Below, piece after piece: positions 8,849-17,502 of a stretch of DNA of 27,915 bases (its first letter is position 1; each line of letters starts with the position of its first letter). Where the stretch lies: positions 96,347-124,261 of the forward strand of contig DLRL01000037.1 of assembly GCA_002501085.1 (NCBI GenBank). The letters are read 5' to 3'. The DNA comes from Gemmatimonadales bacterium UBA7889 (GTDB lineage: Bacteria > Gemmatimonadota > Gemmatimonadetes > Longimicrobiales > Gaopeijiaceae). The position numbers and the translations under genes are program-made. Below the pieces are notes generated by a model. That model did no database searches. It worked only from the letters and a program-made list of their open reading frames with translations, and was not told where the DNA came from.

Positions 8849-10537
8849 TTACAACTCTCCGTCCGCAATCTGTTTGACCGCGTAATCGACCGCCCTTGCC
8901 GTCAGCGCCATGTATGTCAAGCTCGGATTTTGGTTGGCTGATGATGTCATACACGCACCGTCAGTGACGAAGAGATTGGGGACGTCCCATGATTGATTCC
9001 ATCCATTGAGCACTGAGGTTGCTGGATCACGACCCATTCTCGCGGTACCCATCTCGTGGATTGTGAGACCGGGTGGGTTGTCTTCAATAAATGTGTTTAC
9101 TTCGCTGGCTCCTGCAGCTTCCAGCATCTCAGCGGCCTGGATCGACATGTCGTTCAGGGCGGCCTTTTCATTGTCACTCCACTCACAGTGGATGTTGAGG
9201 ACAGGAATTCCCCATGCATCGACCCTGTCGGGATCAAGTGTCACTTGGTTTGACTCCCTCGGCAGGCACTCGCCGAACCCGTAGAACCTGAATTGCCATG
9301 GCCCCGGTGCCCTCAGAGCATGTTTAAAGTCAGCACCGAAGCCGGGCATATCATTACCACGTGCCCAGCCTATTCGGCTTCCTCCACCTTGGTAGGCATA
9401 GCCTCGAAGGAAATCTGGATGTTGTTCGGATACGTTACGGAAGCGGGGTAAATAGATCCCGTTCGGGCGCCGTCCGTAGACCCACTTGTCGTCCATCCCG
9501 GAGATGTTACCCTGCGCCCCACCTCCCATCGTGTGATCCATAAGGTTATGACCAAGCTGGCCCGAAGAATTCGCCAGGCCATCAGGCCAACGCTCAGTGG
9601 CTGAATGGAGGAGGATACGTGTGGATTCTAAGGCGGATGCGCACAGGAATACGACGCGACCATGGAATTCGAGTGTTTCTTGTGTTTCAGCATCAATGAC
9701 GCGCACCCCTGATGCTCTTCCCGATGTCGGGTCGTAAATAACACTGTGCACGACGCTGTGGGGGCGTAGGGTCATACGCCCTGTGACTGCTGCAGCTGGC
9801 AGGGTAGCAGCCAGTGAACTGAAGTACGAATGAGTAGTACATCCGCGTTCACACGTACCGCAGTAGTGGCAAGCTCGACGTCCCCCATGGTTCGCCGTGA
9901 GGATAGCACACCGCCCGATTGTCAGCACCCGCTCTCCACTGAAGTGACTCATCAGCGATTCACGGACATGCTGTTCTGCACAGTTTAGGCTCATCGGAGG
10001 TAAAAACTTGCTGTCTGGTAACTGTGCTAGGCCTTCGGCTTGTCCACTAACTCCAATGAAACGTTCCACATGATCGTACCATGGTTCGATATCAGCGTAA
10101 CGAATTGGCCAGTCAACTCCGAAGCCATCACGAGCATTAGCTTCGAAATCAAGATCACTCAGCCTGTAGACTTGTCTCCCCCAAACAATTGAACGTCCAC
10201 CAACCTGCCTGGAGCGAATCCATAAGAATGGCTTTCCATCTTCGGTCGTATAAGGGTTCTCATCATCACGGACAAAGAATTTCTCACTCCACTCATCGCA
10301 TGCGTAGCATTCACGTTGGATGGGCCGTTCCCGTTCTTGTTTAATCCGATCTCGTCTCCCCCGGAAAGGAAGCTCCCAAGGTTGAGTCGTCATTACGTAG
10401 TCATTTTCAGGGTCAATCGATCGTCCCGCCTCAAGGACAAGTGTGCGGAGGCCTCGCTCAGTGAGTTCTTTCGCAGCCCAGCCGCCAGTGATACCGGAGC
10501 CGACCACGATCGCGTCATAGTGTTCCTGCCTGGGCAT
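8849..10537 (-). CDS. GMC-family FAD-dependent dehydrogenase (gluconate/glucose dehydrogenase-like large subunit)
   Basis: A 562-residue flavoprotein of the glucose-methanol-choline family. The FAD-binding GSGITG is at 13-18 with the acidic LVLEAG at the end of the second strand; VGGRSIVWGRQVYR lies near 112-125. The C-terminal domain has IHEMGTARMG near 491-500 and SANQNPSLTYMAL near 530, giving the His/Asn active-site pair of this branch. Residues 223-233 (CHYCGTCERGC) form a C-x2-C-x2-C-x3-C motif suited to an iron-sulfur cluster. It should oxidise an alcohol, sugar or sugar acid in the periplasm and pass electrons onward, probably to a cytochrome c not encoded here. Its ATG overlaps the stop of the upstream partner subunit by one base (TAATG), implying translational coupling. 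It has no signal peptide of its own, so the partner's Tat leader probably carries it across. The substrate cannot be named. Confidence 0.88.
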   Translation of the reverse strand: MPRQEHYDAIVVGSGITGGWAAKELTERGLRTLVLEAGRSIDPENDYVMTTQPWELPFRGRRDRIKQERERPIQRECYACDEWSEKFFVRDDENPYTTEDGKPFLWIRSRQVGGRSIVWGRQVYRLSDLDFEANARDGFGVDWPIRYADIEPWYDHVERFIGVSGQAEGLAQLPDSKFLPPMSLNCAEQHVRESLMSHFSGERVLTIGRCAILTANHGGRRACHYCGTCERGCTTHSYFSSLAATLPAAAVTGRMTLRPHSVVHSVIYDPTSGRASGVRVIDAETQETLEFHGRVVFLCASALESTRILLHSATERWPDGLANSSGQLGHNLMDHTMGGGAQGNISGMDDKWVYGRRPNGIYLPRFRNVSEQHPDFLRGYAYQGGGSRIGWARGNDMPGFGADFKHALRAPGPWQFRFYGFGECLPRESNQVTLDPDRVDAWGIPVLNIHCEWSDNEKAALNDMSIQAAEMLEAAGASEVNTFIEDNPPGLTIHEMGTARMGRDPATSVLNGWNQSWDVPNLFVTDGACMTSSANQNPSLTYMALTARAVDYAVKQIADGEL

Positions 10538-11112
10538 TAGTTGCCGTCCGACACAGACCGAGTGACTTCCGAAACGTCTACGCAGCCATCGAAGCGTCCG
10601 GGGATCGGTTGGTATAGAAGTTCTTCACGTAAGCCGATCTCGGATGAGTAGTAGCCACTAAGTACGAGGCCTCGAAACTGCTGAAAGAACGGGCTCGGAG
10701 CATCTTCTTCTGACGCAATCCGGGCGCGGCCCTCAGCTTCGAGTCCAGAGAGAATCTCAGTTTGAGTATCCGCTCCAGATTGTGCGAATACAACACCAAC
10801 TAGTGCTTGGGTGCGTTCATCCACCTCGGTGAGACCACGCATGAAGTGTTCTCGATCATCAGTGTCATACCACTCTGCCACAATGAGCTCAATGAACTCA
10901 GGAACTTCAGCCGTGATTGCTCCAGGAGTGTCCGTAGTCGGGATGATGAACTCAGAAAGAGCCTCGATGGTTTCACGTTGCTGGGCCGTGAAGAACGTGC
11001 GGGAGGCTTTTCTGGAAGATCCTGACTCGAATAAGGCAGCTAATTGAGAAGCGTTGAGCCCCGCGAGTGCAGCACTTGCTCCCAGCAGACGAAAAAGATG
11101 GCGGCGATCTAT
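10537..11112 (-). CDS. Gluconate 2-dehydrogenase subunit 3-like protein, Tat-exported, apparent ATA start
   Basis: Small partner subunit of the GMC dehydrogenase, 191 residues if translated from codon 11110-11112. The frame is open on the minus strand from a TGA at 11161-11163 but contains no ATG, GTG or TTG before a GTG at 10881, which falls in mid-domain. Upstream of that GTG the sequence is clearly protein. There is a twin-arginine leader (DRRHLFRLLGASAALAGL) and then the conserved segment FTAQQRETIEALSEFIIPTT with TPGAITAEVPEFIE. An AGGAG lies seven bases before an ATA codon immediately ahead of DRRHLF. So either ATA is used as the start, or a normal ATG has been mutated or misread. In this family the subunit provides the Tat signal and stabilises the flavoprotein. 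The stop overlaps the GMC start. Confidence 0.8.
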   Translation of the reverse strand: MDRRHLFRLLGASAALAGLNASQLAALFESGSSRKASRTFFTAQQRETIEALSEFIIPTTDTPGAITAEVPEFIELIVAEWYDTDDREHFMRGLTEVDERTQALVGVVFAQSGADTQTEILSGLEAEGRARIASEEDAPSPFFQQFRGLVLSGYYSSEIGLREELLYQPIPGRFDGCVDVSEVTRSVSDGN

Positions 11113-11119
11113 GCTGTAG

Positions 11120-11124
11120 CTCCT
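11120..11124 (-). promoter_or_regulatory. Shine-Dalgarno deciding the subunit 3 start
   Basis: AGGAG on the minus strand, seven bases upstream of the ATA codon at 11110-11112. It fixes the true start of the subunit 3 gene there rather than at the internal GTG 10881. Confidence 0.65.
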
Positions 11125-11311
11125 CTGCTGGGGCGGGATGGAGGATAAATCCGATTTCGGTCAGTTACGATCCACTCGGAAGAAGAGGCCAAAGTGAAGG
11201 AAGTGGGGTGCACGTGGCAAGCAGGTGCGCTGCGATGGCCGACAAAGAGTCTGGGTTTCTTAGGGAAATACTTTTCGAACTCAAAAGTTGTGAGAGAGGT
11301 GGGTCCGCACT

Positions 11312-12142
11312 TTAGCTGCTGTGATCTAGAAATCTTCGGAGAACCTCCCAGGATTCTTCTGGGAGTTCTTCTGCAGGCATGTGCCCACAGTTTTCCAAGA
11401 CTTCCAAGTTGGCATCCGGAAGTTGATCGGCGAGACGTTCTCCAATCCAAAGGGGCACTACACGGTCTTGTCGCCCCCACAGAACCAGCGTGGGCACATC
11501 AAGCTCTTCGAACCGCGCGGTCATCTTCCCTAGGTCGGGGGGCACGATAGCTAACGCCGTGTCAATGAGGGCGCGATGGGCCCCCAGGGAACTCAATGGT
11601 TCTGCATAACCTAGAACCTGGTCCTCTGAGACTGCAGATGCATCAAACACAATCGACTTCAAGACGTGTCTTATCACGAACCGGGTACCGAGTATGCGTA
11701 ATGCCGTACTCGCCAAACGACGATATTTAGCTAGGGCAACAAAGCGGGGCAGCCGCTGCTTATAAGCGGCACTAGCTACCAAAATAAGGCGCTTGAGCCG
11801 GCCGGGTTCGGAATCAAGCAACCTCAGAGCTACACCCAATGCGACACCTCCACCAAGAGAGTGGCCAATCAGGGTCACTCTTTGGAGATCGGCTTGGAGG
11901 ATGAGGCTATAGATCAATTCCACTTGGTGCCCTGGTCCATATTGGCCATCATCAGGCTTGGGTGCTGAGCCGAAGCCTTTCATGTCCACGAGCACGACAT
12001 GGGCTCGTTTAGCTAGGAGGGGGGTCCAATACCGCCATGAAAAGCTTGATCCACCATAACCGTGAACGAGCACGATACTGTCGGCACCGGAATCGGGATC
12101 AGGCCCTAGCGTCTCGACATGGAGCGGAAGGTCGAAGGTCAT
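11312..12142 (-). CDS. Alpha/beta-fold hydrolase
   Basis: A 276-residue cytoplasmic alpha/beta hydrolase. The triad is visible: Ser95 in the nucleophile elbow GHSLGGG, Asp226 in LWGRQDRVVP and His254 in NCGHMPAEE. HGYGGSSFSW at 27-36 gives the oxyanion-hole loop. The fold covers esterases, C-C hydrolases and haloperoxidase-like enzymes, and the sequence does not tell them apart. ATG 12142 is used; AAGG directly abuts it, too close for a normal Shine-Dalgarno. About 200 bases separate its stop from the dehydrogenase pair downstream on the same strand, so co-transcription is uncertain. Confidence 0.85.
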   Translation of the reverse strand: MTFDLPLHVETLGPDPDSGADSIVLVHGYGGSSFSWRYWTPLLAKRAHVVLVDMKGFGSAPKPDDGQYGPGHQVELIYSLILQADLQRVTLIGHSLGGGVALGVALRLLDSEPGRLKRLILVASAAYKQRLPRFVALAKYRRLASTALRILGTRFVIRHVLKSIVFDASAVSEDQVLGYAEPLSSLGAHRALIDTALAIVPPDLGKMTARFEELDVPTLVLWGRQDRVVPLWIGERLADQLPDANLEVLENCGHMPAEELPEESWEVLRRFLDHSS

Positions 12143-12436
12143 CCTTCTACTGATATTGCTGATACCAAAGCTTCAGCATTTTCCAATGCGACATGGGATT
12201 ACGTATCGCAGATGTGGTGAGTTTTTCCAGGGCGAAGCCCCTCAAGTGTGTGGGAGGCACGTGCCTGAATCTAGAGAAAACTCGTAAGGTGTGGAAATTA
12301 CAGAAGGGCTTCGGTGCTGAAGGGTTAGGTCCCTTAAGAAGATAAATGGGTTTACCCGAAAACCATTCACAGGTATCGTTATTTACACTCATTCCCCAGT
12401 CCTCCGAGAAGCACTCGAGCAAACATTTGCTTCCCA
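12143..12436. other. Divergent intergenic region upstream of the glutamate dehydrogenase
   Basis: About 290 bases between the divergent starts of the hydrolase and the glutamate dehydrogenase. I see no RNA gene, repeat or convincing promoter. A minus-strand open frame here has no recognisable content. Both promoters should lie within it. Confidence 0.4.
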
Positions 12437-15400
12437 ATGAGCGACACGACGGAAACGGCTGACAGCCGAATCCGCGAGGAATCCGCCGCTATCAAGATGA
12501 TATGCGAGCGTGTTGGCCTCCTAGTTGGAGGTGACAACACATCGCTAGCGGCAGACTTCGCGAAGATCTTCCTTTCTAAGGCTCCGCCTGAGTTTCTTAC
12601 CGGGCGTAGTATCGAGGAATTAGTGCATTTGGTGTCTGGGAGCTTCCACTTCCTCAGGTCTACTAAGGCCGATCGAGTGGATGTTTCAGTCATGAATCCT
12701 GAGGGTGATGGTGAAAGTTGGGATAGTCCGGTCACGGTGGTGCGCACGAACGTGAGTGAAAGGCCGTTCATCATCGACACAATTCGTGAATACCTACAAA
12801 CTCAGGACCTGGCGATTGATCACATTGTTTACCCCTCGTTAGAGGTAAACCGAGACAGCCGTGGTGATGCCGTGGCTGTTCAACTCAGTGGCAACGGTTC
12901 GGCACGGGAATCACTCGTCCACTGTGAAGTTACCCGTGTGAGTCAGCCTGAGAAGCTTGTGCTGATGGAGGCTGAACTCAGCAGCAATTTGGGTGACGTG
13001 GTGCGGGCTACGGATGATTTTGAACTCATGATCGACAAGGCGAATTCTGTGATTGCCGATCTGGGTCAGCATATAACAATCCCGGGGTCTGACAGCACTG
13101 TAATCCAGGAGATCCAGGAGTTTATTGGGTGGCTGAGGGACGGTGGCTTCGTATTTCTCGGCTATCGGGGATACGACCTTGTCGATGGTCCAGGTGGAAA
13201 GTTGCATGGAGTGGTACGGAAGAATTCGGGCCTTGGTATTCTGCGTGACCAAGAGAGATCTCGTTTTGCCGAACCCGTTCCGATTGCAGACCTGGGTGAG
13301 AGGATGCAGCATCTTATCGAAGATGGTCCTCCATTGGTCATAAACAAAACGAACGCAAGGGCGACCGTCCATCGTGTCGCTCGTATGGATGACATCGGCG
13401 TTAAACAATTGGATCGGAATGGCCAGTCGGTAGGGACGCATCGGTTCGTTGGCCTATTCACATCTAAGACATATTCGGAAGATGCTGAAAACGTACCGAT
13501 CCTGCGCAAGAAATTGTCCCAAATCCTAAAAGAAGCCGGGGCAGAAGAGGGGTCGCACGACTATAAAGAGATCTCCACAATCTTCAACTCCATGCCCACC
13601 GGTCAGTTGCTCATCTCTGCAGAAGAAGATTTGGGCAGTGACGTTCGGTCGATCCTGAACTCATACCAGGACGACCATGTCCATGTGTCGCTCCGACCGG
13701 ATGTACTCCAACGCGGGGTTACGGTGATGGTGATCATACCAGAAGACCGTTTCTCTGCTGAGGTTCGCGAAGATATTGAAGAAGAACTTTTGCGGACACT
13801 CGATGGCCAACGGTTGAGTTCCCACCTGGCGATGGGTGGAGGAGGTCAAGCTCGCCTCCATTTTTATATCGCAGTACCCGAGGGCAGCGTAGCTGAAGTG
13901 GATGCTGCCCAGCTAGAAGAACTAGTTAACGCACTACTACGAACTTGGTCGGATAAGTTGAATGACGGCCTTGCCAAGGTCGTCTCACAAGAAGATGCGG
14001 CAGAGCTTTCGGGCTTCTATAGTCAAGCATTCAACGCTGAATATCGAGCGGCTACCGACCCGGACATTGCTGCCAAAGACGTCCTTCATTTTGAAGCGAT
14101 GCGAGCTGACAGACGTGAGATTTCAATCGCATTCTCGAATCGTGGAGCGTCCACTCCTATTGCCGGAATTGAAGGTGCGACTGAGTTAAAGGTGTACCTG
14201 CTTGGCAAGCGCTTAATCCTATCTGACTTCATGCCGATTCTTGAAGATGTCGGGCTTCGTGTGATCGCTGCGAACCCCTACGAAGTTGAGCTTCTGAACG
14301 AATCAGGCACAATCTACATCTTTGCAGTGCAAGACCAAAAGGAGCATCAACTCACTGTAGATGGCCGGGGTGAGCTTCTATCAGAGACCATCCTTGCTTC
14401 CAGGTCTGGGGACGTAGTCAGTGATTCGCTGAATGCTTTGGTATCGTCTGCGGGACTTCACTGGCGTGAAGTGGATGTACTGCGGGGATACCTTGGATAT
14501 GCCTTCCAGATCGGTGCTGTTCCAAGTCGTGTATCAATCCGAGCAGCACTTATTCAGTATCCCAAGATTGCAAGAGAACTATTCGAGTTATTCACTACAA
14601 AGTTTGATCCGGAGTCCCCTGCAACAAAGCAGGAACGGCTCGCTGAGGTCGCCCAGCGCCGAGCAACATTCTTTAGATCTCTTCGGAGTGTCTCAGCACT
14701 TGCTGACGATAGAGCATTGCGTAGGCTAGAAGAGCTGATCAGTGCCACAGTCCGTACGAATTTCTATCGTCACGGTGGCAGTGAACCGACCTTCCGCTCA
14801 GGCGGAGTGCCCTATATTTCATTCAAATTTTCGTGTCGGAGCATGGAATTTCTGCACCGTACGAGGATGCTTTACGAGGTCTGGGTACATTCTGCTCGCA
14901 TGGAAGGCGTGCACTTACGAGGGGCAAGCGTTGCGCGAGGTGGAATCCGTTGGAGCGATCGACCGGATGATTATAGGACTGAAATTCTCGGTCTTGTTAA
15001 GACGCAAATGGTCAAGAATGCTGTGATCGTGCCCGCAGGTTCGAAGGGGGGCTTTATACCGCGACTCCTTCCTAAGGAACCTGAAGCACAATTCCAGGAG
15101 GGGAAGAGGCAGTACGAAACTCTCATTCGAGGGCTCCTTGATATCACTGACAATCTTGTTGAAGGAAAGGTGCAAACACCTGATAGGGTGGTCTCGTTCG
15201 ATGGTTCCGATCCTTACCTAGTGGTCGCGGCAGATAAAGGGACCGCAAGGTTCTCAGATGCAGCAAACATGATTTCCACGGAGTACGGGTTCTGGTTGAA
15301 CGACGCTTTCGCGTCAGGGGGGTCAAACGGATATGACCATAAGGCTGTGGGAATCACTGCCCGCGGCGCTTGGGAGTGTGTGAAGCGGCACTTCCGCGAA

Positions 15401-17347
15401 AAGGGTAAGGATATTGAATCAGAGCCGTTTACAGTGGTCGGCATTGGCGATATGAGTGGGGACGTATTCGGTAATGGCATGCTGATGTCGGAACAGACTC
15501 GCCTCATAGCAGCTTTCGATCACCGGCATATTTTCATTGATCCTGACCCTGACCCACCGACATCGTATGCGGAGCGCAAACGATTATTTGGTATGGAGCG
15601 CTCAAGTTGGGAAGACTATGATCGGACGCGATTAAGTAAGGGGGGGATGGTAATCTCCCGGGGGGCTAAGGAAGTTGACCTCTCCCCTGAAGCTCGGGCG
15701 GCCTTGGGCATTTCGGACGAGGATTCCGAGCCACTTAACGGGGAATCTCTTGTCCGGGCAGTGCTTAAGGCCCCGGTGGAGCTTCTATGGAATGGAGGTA
15801 TCGGAACATTCGTTAAGGCGGCCTCAGAAACGGCTGCCGACGCGGGCGACCCACTCAACGACCCTGTGAGAGTTAGTGCGCCTGACTTGCGCTGCGAAGT
15901 CGTGGGTGAAGGGGGAAATCTTGGATTCACCCAGGAGGCACGCGTTGAATACTCTCTCCTCGGCGGAGCGATCAATACTGATGCGATTGATAACTCGGGT
16001 GGGGTGGATATGTCCGACCACGAGGTCAATCTCAAAATCCTACTTGCCCATGGAATCACATCGGGGTCGCTTTCGATACCCGTTCGGAATGAACTTCTGA
16101 AAGAGCTTACTGAATCCGTTGCTGAATCGGTGCTCCAGAACAATCGTTCTCAGAGTCTCGCAATTTCTCTTGACCAATTGCGGGCGCGAGAATCTGTAGA
16201 TGATTTCCGTGACCTGATGTTTTCCCTCGAGAAGACAGCTGAGCTAGACAGACAGTCTGAAAGCTTACCGACCGCTGATGCTTTAGCAGAGCGCCGAGAG
16301 AGTGGGCATCTTCTTTCTCGCCCCGAGCTATGCGTTCTCCTAGCCTACGCCAAACTCTCGCTGATGGGCAGGTTGTTGAGAAGTCGAGTGCCAGATGACC
16401 CAGTAACCGAGAGCTATCTGCTAGGATACTTCCCGGTCCCGGCGATTGCTGCTGCTGGTGAGGAAAGCTTGGATGTGCACCGCCTCCGACGCCAAATCAT
16501 CGCCAGCCAACTGACAAACGATCTTGTTGATTTGATGGGAGCAGCTTTCGTGAATCAGCTTGTCCGCGATACTGGCCACACCGCGAAGGAGGTTGTAAGT
16601 GCATGGCTGGTTGCGTCACGATTATCCGATCACAAGGCCTTATTGTCTGAAATCGAGAATCAGCAGAGTAAGGTTAGCCCTCGTATCACATACCGGTGGC
16701 TCTTGGGTTTGAGTCGTGTATTGGAACGCACAACCAGATGGGTGCTACAGAACATTGATGGAGAGCTATCCCTTTCGGCTATTGTTGGAGAAAACCTCCA
16801 GGGTCTCGCAACTCTAAGGGACTCTTTCAGCGAAGTAGTTGCGGGGGAGGAGCGAACTCTTTTCGTAGCTCGTGTAAGTGAGATACGGGAAGTAGGAGTG
16901 GATGAGTCATTCTCAGAGCGATTGATGACGCTTCGGTTCCTTGACCAAATGCTGGATATCCTTGAGATCGAGCGCGAAACCGGAGCGGACACGCTCGACA
17001 CCGCAAGAGCCTACTACAGGATATCAGAGGAGTTCGATTTACCGTGGTTGCACCGCAATAGCTTTGCAGTAGCTAGTGAAGATCATTGGGAGCAGCGAGC
17101 CGCACGTGTGCTGTCTGAAGACCTAGCACGTGCTCATCGGCGGATAGTTGTTGCTGTTTTAACACAAGCGGGTAGTGATGAGCCCTGGAAAGCGACTCGT
17201 GCATTATTGAGGAGTAAGGGCCGCAATGTACGCCGTTTCAAGAGTTTGTTGGAGCAAGTGAAAGCTGAGGAAATTCCAGGCTTTGCTGCAGTATCAGTGG
17301 TTGCACGGGAGGTATCCACTCTTGCGAGAAGCATTACAGCTAGATGA
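12437..17347 (+). CDS. NAD-specific glutamate dehydrogenase, large (about 180 kDa) type
   Basis: A 1636-residue protein of the large bacterial NAD-glutamate dehydrogenase family (about 1600 residues, the L-GDH180 type of Streptomyces and Pseudomonas). It deaminates glutamate to 2-oxoglutarate and ammonia with NAD and normally works in the catabolic direction. The first 700 residues or so are the regulatory arm with ACT-like repeats. The catalytic core follows: GGIRWSDRPDDYRTEILGL then MVKNAVIVPAGSKGGF at about 834-872, which carry the substrate-binding and catalytic lysines. Next come the Rossmann part VVGIGDMSGDVFGNGML near 1001-1017, NGGIGTFVKA near 1119 and GEGGNLGFTQEARVEYSL near 1156. 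The C-terminal 400 residues are a helical extension. The start ATG lacks an obvious Shine-Dalgarno. The gene lies 155 bases upstream of the Kor unit on the same strand. Confidence 0.95.
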   Translation: MSDTTETADSRIREESAAIKMICERVGLLVGGDNTSLAADFAKIFLSKAPPEFLTGRSIEELVHLVSGSFHFLRSTKADRVDVSVMNPEGDGESWDSPVTVVRTNVSERPFIIDTIREYLQTQDLAIDHIVYPSLEVNRDSRGDAVAVQLSGNGSARESLVHCEVTRVSQPEKLVLMEAELSSNLGDVVRATDDFELMIDKANSVIADLGQHITIPGSDSTVIQEIQEFIGWLRDGGFVFLGYRGYDLVDGPGGKLHGVVRKNSGLGILRDQERSRFAEPVPIADLGERMQHLIEDGPPLVINKTNARATVHRVARMDDIGVKQLDRNGQSVGTHRFVGLFTSKTYSEDAENVPILRKKLSQILKEAGAEEGSHDYKEISTIFNSMPTGQLLISAEEDLGSDVRSILNSYQDDHVHVSLRPDVLQRGVTVMVIIPEDRFSAEVREDIEEELLRTLDGQRLSSHLAMGGGGQARLHFYIAVPEGSVAEVDAAQLEELVNALLRTWSDKLNDGLAKVVSQEDAAELSGFYSQAFNAEYRAATDPDIAAKDVLHFEAMRADRREISIAFSNRGASTPIAGIEGATELKVYLLGKRLILSDFMPILEDVGLRVIAANPYEVELLNESGTIYIFAVQDQKEHQLTVDGRGELLSETILASRSGDVVSDSLNALVSSAGLHWREVDVLRGYLGYAFQIGAVPSRVSIRAALIQYPKIARELFELFTTKFDPESPATKQERLAEVAQRRATFFRSLRSVSALADDRALRRLEELISATVRTNFYRHGGSEPTFRSGGVPYISFKFSCRSMEFLHRTRMLYEVWVHSARMEGVHLRGASVARGGIRWSDRPDDYRTEILGLVKTQMVKNAVIVPAGSKGGFIPRLLPKEPEAQFQEGKRQYETLIRGLLDITDNLVEGKVQTPDRVVSFDGSDPYLVVAADKGTARFSDAANMISTEYGFWLNDAFASGGSNGYDHKAVGITARGAWECVKRHFREKGKDIESEPFTVVGIGDMSGDVFGNGMLMSEQTRLIAAFDHRHIFIDPDPDPPTSYAERKRLFGMERSSWEDYDRTRLSKGGMVISRGAKEVDLSPEARAALGISDEDSEPLNGESLVRAVLKAPVELLWNGGIGTFVKAASETAADAGDPLNDPVRVSAPDLRCEVVGEGGNLGFTQEARVEYSLLGGAINTDAIDNSGGVDMSDHEVNLKILLAHGITSGSLSIPVRNELLKELTESVAESVLQNNRSQSLAISLDQLRARESVDDFRDLMFSLEKTAELDRQSESLPTADALAERRESGHLLSRPELCVLLAYAKLSLMGRLLRSRVPDDPVTESYLLGYFPVPAIAAAGEESLDVHRLRRQIIASQLTNDLVDLMGAAFVNQLVRDTGHTAKEVVSAWLVASRLSDHKALLSEIENQQSKVSPRITYRWLLGLSRVLERTTRWVLQNIDGELSLSAIVGENLQGLATLRDSFSEVVAGEERTLFVARVSEIREVGVDESFSERLMTLRFLDQMLDILEIERETGADTLDTARAYYRISEEFDLPWLHRNSFAVASEDHWEQRAARVLSEDLARAHRRIVVAVLTQAGSDEPWKATRALLRSKGRNVRRFKSLLEQVKAEEIPGFAAVSVVAREVSTLARSITAR

Positions 17348-17490
17348 GCAACGCAAACAAAAATTTCAGGCGGTATGTGGATGTCATGACGATTCCTCCT
17401 TGCGGAATAAGCCACCCTGCTGCAATGATGCCCCTTATGTGCGTCCTGTTCGTTCGGGTTCCCCGTTCACAGGATGCACTTTCTTTTAGA

Positions 17491-17497
17491 GAGGGAG
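17491..17497 (+). promoter_or_regulatory. Ribosome binding site of the flavoprotein gene
   Basis: GAGGGAG five bases before the ATG at 17503, supporting that start for the first gene of the Kor unit. Confidence 0.6.
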
Positions 17498-17502
17498 CAT
17501 AG

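Noticed and set aside
10881..10881. GTG 10881 as start of the subunit 3 gene
   Set aside because: It lies in the middle of a conserved domain, and sequence upstream in the same frame encodes the Tat leader behind a good Shine-Dalgarno.
11109..11550. Overlapping open frames on both strands between the hydrolase and the dehydrogenase pair
   Set aside because: They overlap the hydrolase coding sequence and have arginine/serine-rich shadow composition.
12147..12780. Minus-strand frames in and beyond the gap before glutamate dehydrogenase
   Set aside because: One overlaps the start of the well-supported dehydrogenase gene in antisense and neither has family-like sequence.
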